The notes below the pieces were generated by a model. That model ran no database searches, was not told the origin of the DNA, and worked only from the letters and a program-made list of their open reading frames with translations. Below, one piece after another: positions 20,490 to 22,530 of a stretch of 22,530 bases of DNA (position 1 is its first letter; every line of letters begins with the position of its first letter). Position numbers and translations under genes: made by a program. The DNA comes from Phycisphaerae bacterium (GTDB lineage Bacteria; Planctomycetota; Phycisphaerae; Phycisphaerales; SM1A02), in contig JABJQE010000163.1 in the NCBI GenBank assembly GCA_018663565.1, positions 1 through 22,530 of the forward strand, in the 5' to 3' direction.

Positions 20490-21014
20490 ATGGCAAGCGT
20501 AGACGGCAAGTATCAAGTAGCACGATCCACCGGACGGTGTGAAGCGACGGGCACGGCACTCGAGGCCGGTTCGCCCTGCGTGGCCGCACTCTGCGATGAG
20601 CCGGAAGAAGGCGGCTTTCGGCGTCTAGACTTCTCGATTGAGGCCTGGGAGCAGGGTGCGCGGCCTGAGGGGCTCTTCAGCTTCTGGAGAACGACCGTTC
20701 CGGAACCAAATACCAAGAAACGACTTCTGGTCGATGATGAGGTCTTGCTTGATCTGCTCGATCGGCTCGCAGACGCAGATCAGCCCAGAAAGCAGGCCTT
20801 CCGATTCGTCATCACGCTCGTCTTACTTCGGAAGCGGCTGGTGAAGTTCGACCGGCGAGAAGAGACCGATGAGGGTGTCCGGTGGCATTTGAGCCGGCGT
20901 GGGGCAGCTCATGCCAATAGCCCTGGCTGGGTGGTCGCTGATCCCGGCCTTGGGGATGACGACATTGTTGACCTGCATGAGCAACTTGGCGAAGTACTTC
21001 AAGGCGACTTGTGA
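20490..21014 (+). CDS. Small cytoplasmic protein of a planctomycete-like conserved family
   Basis: A protein of 174 residues with no signal peptide. It opens with a Cys-containing segment (YQVARSTGRCEATGTALEAGSPCVAALCDE) in which CxxTG and later cysteines resemble a degenerate metal-binding or redox site, followed by LDFSIEAWEQGARPEGLFSFWRTTVPEPN, a VDDEVLLDLLDRLADADQPRKQAFRFVITLVLLRKRLV helical stretch, and an acidic C-terminal part. The layout and wording recall a family I know only as uncharacterised proteins in planctomycetes; that is recollection, not a search. GGAAGG stands five bases before the ATG. The next gene overlaps its stop. Confidence 0.85.
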   Translation: MASVDGKYQVARSTGRCEATGTALEAGSPCVAALCDEPEEGGFRRLDFSIEAWEQGARPEGLFSFWRTTVPEPNTKKRLLVDDEVLLDLLDRLADADQPRKQAFRFVITLVLLRKRLVKFDRREETDEGVRWHLSRRGAAHANSPGWVVADPGLGDDDIVDLHEQLGEVLQGDL

Positions 21015-21802
21015 TCATTCGTAGCCTGGGCTCGATGGTGCTCGGTTTAGTCATGGCGACGGGCTGCGCCGCTCCTGACACAGTTGCTCCACAGCGACGC
21101 CAGGGAGTACTACATGCTTGGGCTACGCAGACCCAGTCGCTTGAGCGGCTGCATCTCGATGGGCAAGTGCAATTCGAATGGCGTGATGATGACGGCAAGC
21201 ACATGGAACAGGGCGATCTGGCCCTTTGGCTCGATGGCGACACGCGAAGTTCGATGCGTGTGACGAAATTCGGCGATGTGTTTGTGTGGGCTGGCGCCGA
21301 TCCTTCTCGCGTATGGGTATTCGACTTTCTTTCTGAACCATCCGTGCTCCGTGTCGCCAAAGACAGCACATCGCTCGGAGTTGATGCGCTCGCTGCGCGT
21401 CCTGCAGTTCTGCGAATGCTGCTTGGCCTCGATGCGTTTCCATTGAACTCAACTGTTGTCATCGATCAATCGCACACGGTTGTGACCGCCGAAACGCTCG
21501 GTGGTCAGCTCGAAGCCCGCCTGACTGGCGAGCCGCTTCGTCCGGTTCAGATTTCGATGACCTTTCCTGACCAGCCGCGTGTTGTGGCGATCCATCGGTG
21601 GACGACTGGAGAAGTACGTATTGAGGGAGCACGCGCGCAGCGGCGACTCGCGCGGGTTGTGGATGTGCGCGATGACACAACAACAGTCAAGATTCGAACC
21701 AGTGTTGCCCAAGCACTGACGTCCGCTGAGATGAGCGACCGATCGAATGTCTTTGATGTGGAAAAGATCAAAGCGCACTTGAAGCCAGAGGTGGTCGAAT
21801 GA
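21011..21802 (+). CDS. Probable lipoprotein of unknown function
   Basis: A protein of 263 residues starting at GTG 21011, which overlaps the upstream TGA (GTGA). The N-terminus (IIRSLGSMVLGLVMATGC) looks like a signal peptide ending in a lipobox, with the lipid-modified cysteine about residue 19; the -3 position is Ala, so the lipobox is not perfect. The mature part alternates strands with motifs such as LHLDGQVQFEWRDDDG, LALWLDGDTRSSMRVTKFGDVFVWAGADPSRVWVFD, compatible with a half-barrel of the LolA/LppX kind, though no diagnostic residues were identified. It is probably co-translated with its neighbours. Confidence 0.85.
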   Translation: MIIRSLGSMVLGLVMATGCAAPDTVAPQRRQGVLHAWATQTQSLERLHLDGQVQFEWRDDDGKHMEQGDLALWLDGDTRSSMRVTKFGDVFVWAGADPSRVWVFDFLSEPSVLRVAKDSTSLGVDALAARPAVLRMLLGLDAFPLNSTVVIDQSHTVVTAETLGGQLEARLTGEPLRPVQISMTFPDQPRVVAIHRWTTGEVRIEGARAQRRLARVVDVRDDTTTVKIRTSVAQALTSAEMSDRSNVFDVEKIKAHLKPEVVE

Positions 21803-22530
21803 TTCTGGCGAGTGTGCTCGCGATGCAGTGTGTTGGATCGCCCGTAGCGATGAGCGATGCGTTGTGGTTTTCGCAGCCACCATCGGGTGAAACTGAGTCG
21901 ATCACGCTCTGTGTATCGCGGCCGTCGCTTGAGTCCAATACGTACACGCCGCTTCGAATTTTGACCGATACGCCGGCAGCCATGGCCGCGAGCGGGGCAT
22001 CGGTTTGGTTCGCGCCGTCAGATCAGCCAGACGATTCGTCGGTGGTGCTCTTTGCCATGCGAAGTACGTGGGACCCCACGATGGAAGTGTGGCAGACAGT
22101 ACCGACGAGTGAACTCGCTCGGCTGCCAGAGGTGTCGCTTGGCGCGTCGCTCTCCCACTTGCTTGGAAGTGCTCAAGGACCGGTCGTGATCGGCGTCGCC
22201 GTAAAGGGCAGCGGTCACCCGGTGGCGGCGCTTCGCCATGGCCGGTGGACACATGCTGCGGATATCCCATCACAGGAGCCAGTGCAGGCAGCCGCCACTG
22301 ATGGATCGCAGTGGTCGGTGCTTGTTGGATCAGATGCGAAGTCGGCAGCAGTGTGGCGGTACGAGTCGGCCACCGATACCTGGAGCGAGACGCCGTTGTC
22401 TATCTCAGGCCAACCCCATGACATCGTGGCGACCTCCACCGGATTGCTTGTCGGCGCGCAGCGTGATGACGATGTCCGCGAACTCGGATTTCTCCAAGAC
22501 GGCCGCATCGTGCCTTGGATTCAGGTGAGC
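21799..22530 (+). CDS. Exported protein, possibly a beta-propeller, 3' end beyond the right edge
   Basis: An open frame of 244 codons from the ATG at 21799 (overlapping the upstream TGA as ATGA) to the window edge. The start is hydrophobic (MILASVLAMQCVGSPVAMS), a probable signal peptide. The body has spaced Trp/Tyr pairs in blade-like segments, for example SAAVWRYESATDTWSE, which resembles a Kelch repeat, and TWDPTMEVWQTVP. A propeller fold is therefore possible but not shown by more than two segments. Ser/Thr/Val content and codon use are similar to the lipoprotein gene before it. The two are likely part of one envelope-related unit. Confidence 0.75.
   Translation, partial: MILASVLAMQCVGSPVAMSDALWFSQPPSGETESITLCVSRPSLESNTYTPLRILTDTPAAMAASGASVWFAPSDQPDDSSVVLFAMRSTWDPTMEVWQTVPTSELARLPEVSLGASLSHLLGSAQGPVVIGVAVKGSGHPVAALRHGRWTHAADIPSQEPVQAAATDGSQWSVLVGSDAKSAAVWRYESATDTWSETPLSISGQPHDIVATSTGLLVGAQRDDDVRELGFLQDGRIVPWIQVS

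Noticed and set aside
1..22530. CRISPR arrays, insertion sequences, tRNA or rRNA genes, prophage genes
   Set aside because: No spaced direct repeats, transposase-like frames, terminal inverted repeats, tRNA-like cloverleaf or rRNA sequence were seen; codon use appears even over the window.

Overview
The window is a bacterial chromosome segment built around one uninterrupted S10-spc-alpha ribosomal protein operon (rpsJ to rplQ, about 1.19-15.33 kb, all on the + strand). It is flanked by translation and signalling genes. Several features suggest a planctomycete, probably class Phycisphaerae: moderate GC with many GAC/CGA/ATC-type codons, a small conserved protein of a planctomycete-like family next to a lipoprotein gene (20.5-21.8 kb), Ala/Glu-rich tails on S5, L15 and L17, and the absence of rpmD, rpsD, adk and map from the operon. 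The placement is an inference from protein character and gene order, not from a database search.

Layout. On the - strand at 1-1007 lies the 5' part of an exported protein of unknown function that runs off the left edge. A divergent spacer (1008-1189) carries a good sigma70-like promoter (TTGACA-16-TATCAT) and a two-hairpin leader for the operon. The order is then rpsJ-rplC-[195 nt structured spacer]-rplD-rplW-rplB-rpsS-rplV-rpsC-rplP-rpmC-rpsQ-rplN-rplX-rplE-rpsN-rpsH-rplF-rplR-rpsE-rplO-secY-infA-rpmJ-rpsM-rpsK-[136 nt structured spacer]-rpoA-rplQ, closed by a strong intrinsic terminator at 15351-15387. Downstream come a possible small antisense-strand gene, pheS (without pheT), a four-helix membrane protein and tyrS. 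Convergent to tyrS is a cdaR(YbbR)-cdaA pair for c-di-AMP synthesis. Divergent from cdaA is a three-gene set linked by GTGA/ATGA overlaps: a small Cys-containing cytoplasmic protein, a probable lipoprotein, and an exported, possibly beta-propeller, protein cut by the right edge.

The most interesting signal is not a gene. At roughly half of the 26 gene junctions in the ribosomal operon a compact, mostly GC-rich hairpin (5-7 bp stem, 3-6 nt loop, no U-tract) sits on or just after the stop codon, several times with the stop codon in the loop (rplC, rpsS, rplX, rpoA). The same arrangement covers both stop codons at the convergent tyrS/cdaR junction. I read these as a repeated architectural device of intercistronic RNA, perhaps for termination/reinitiation control, mRNA processing or stability. 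Function is inference.

Secondary observations: S14 and L36 are both in cysteine-poor, presumably zinc-free forms, S14 in the short 61-aa length; L2 reads DHPLGGG at the peptidyl-transferase loop; TyrRS has TIGN in place of HIGH; the diadenylate cyclase has DLG in place of DGA.
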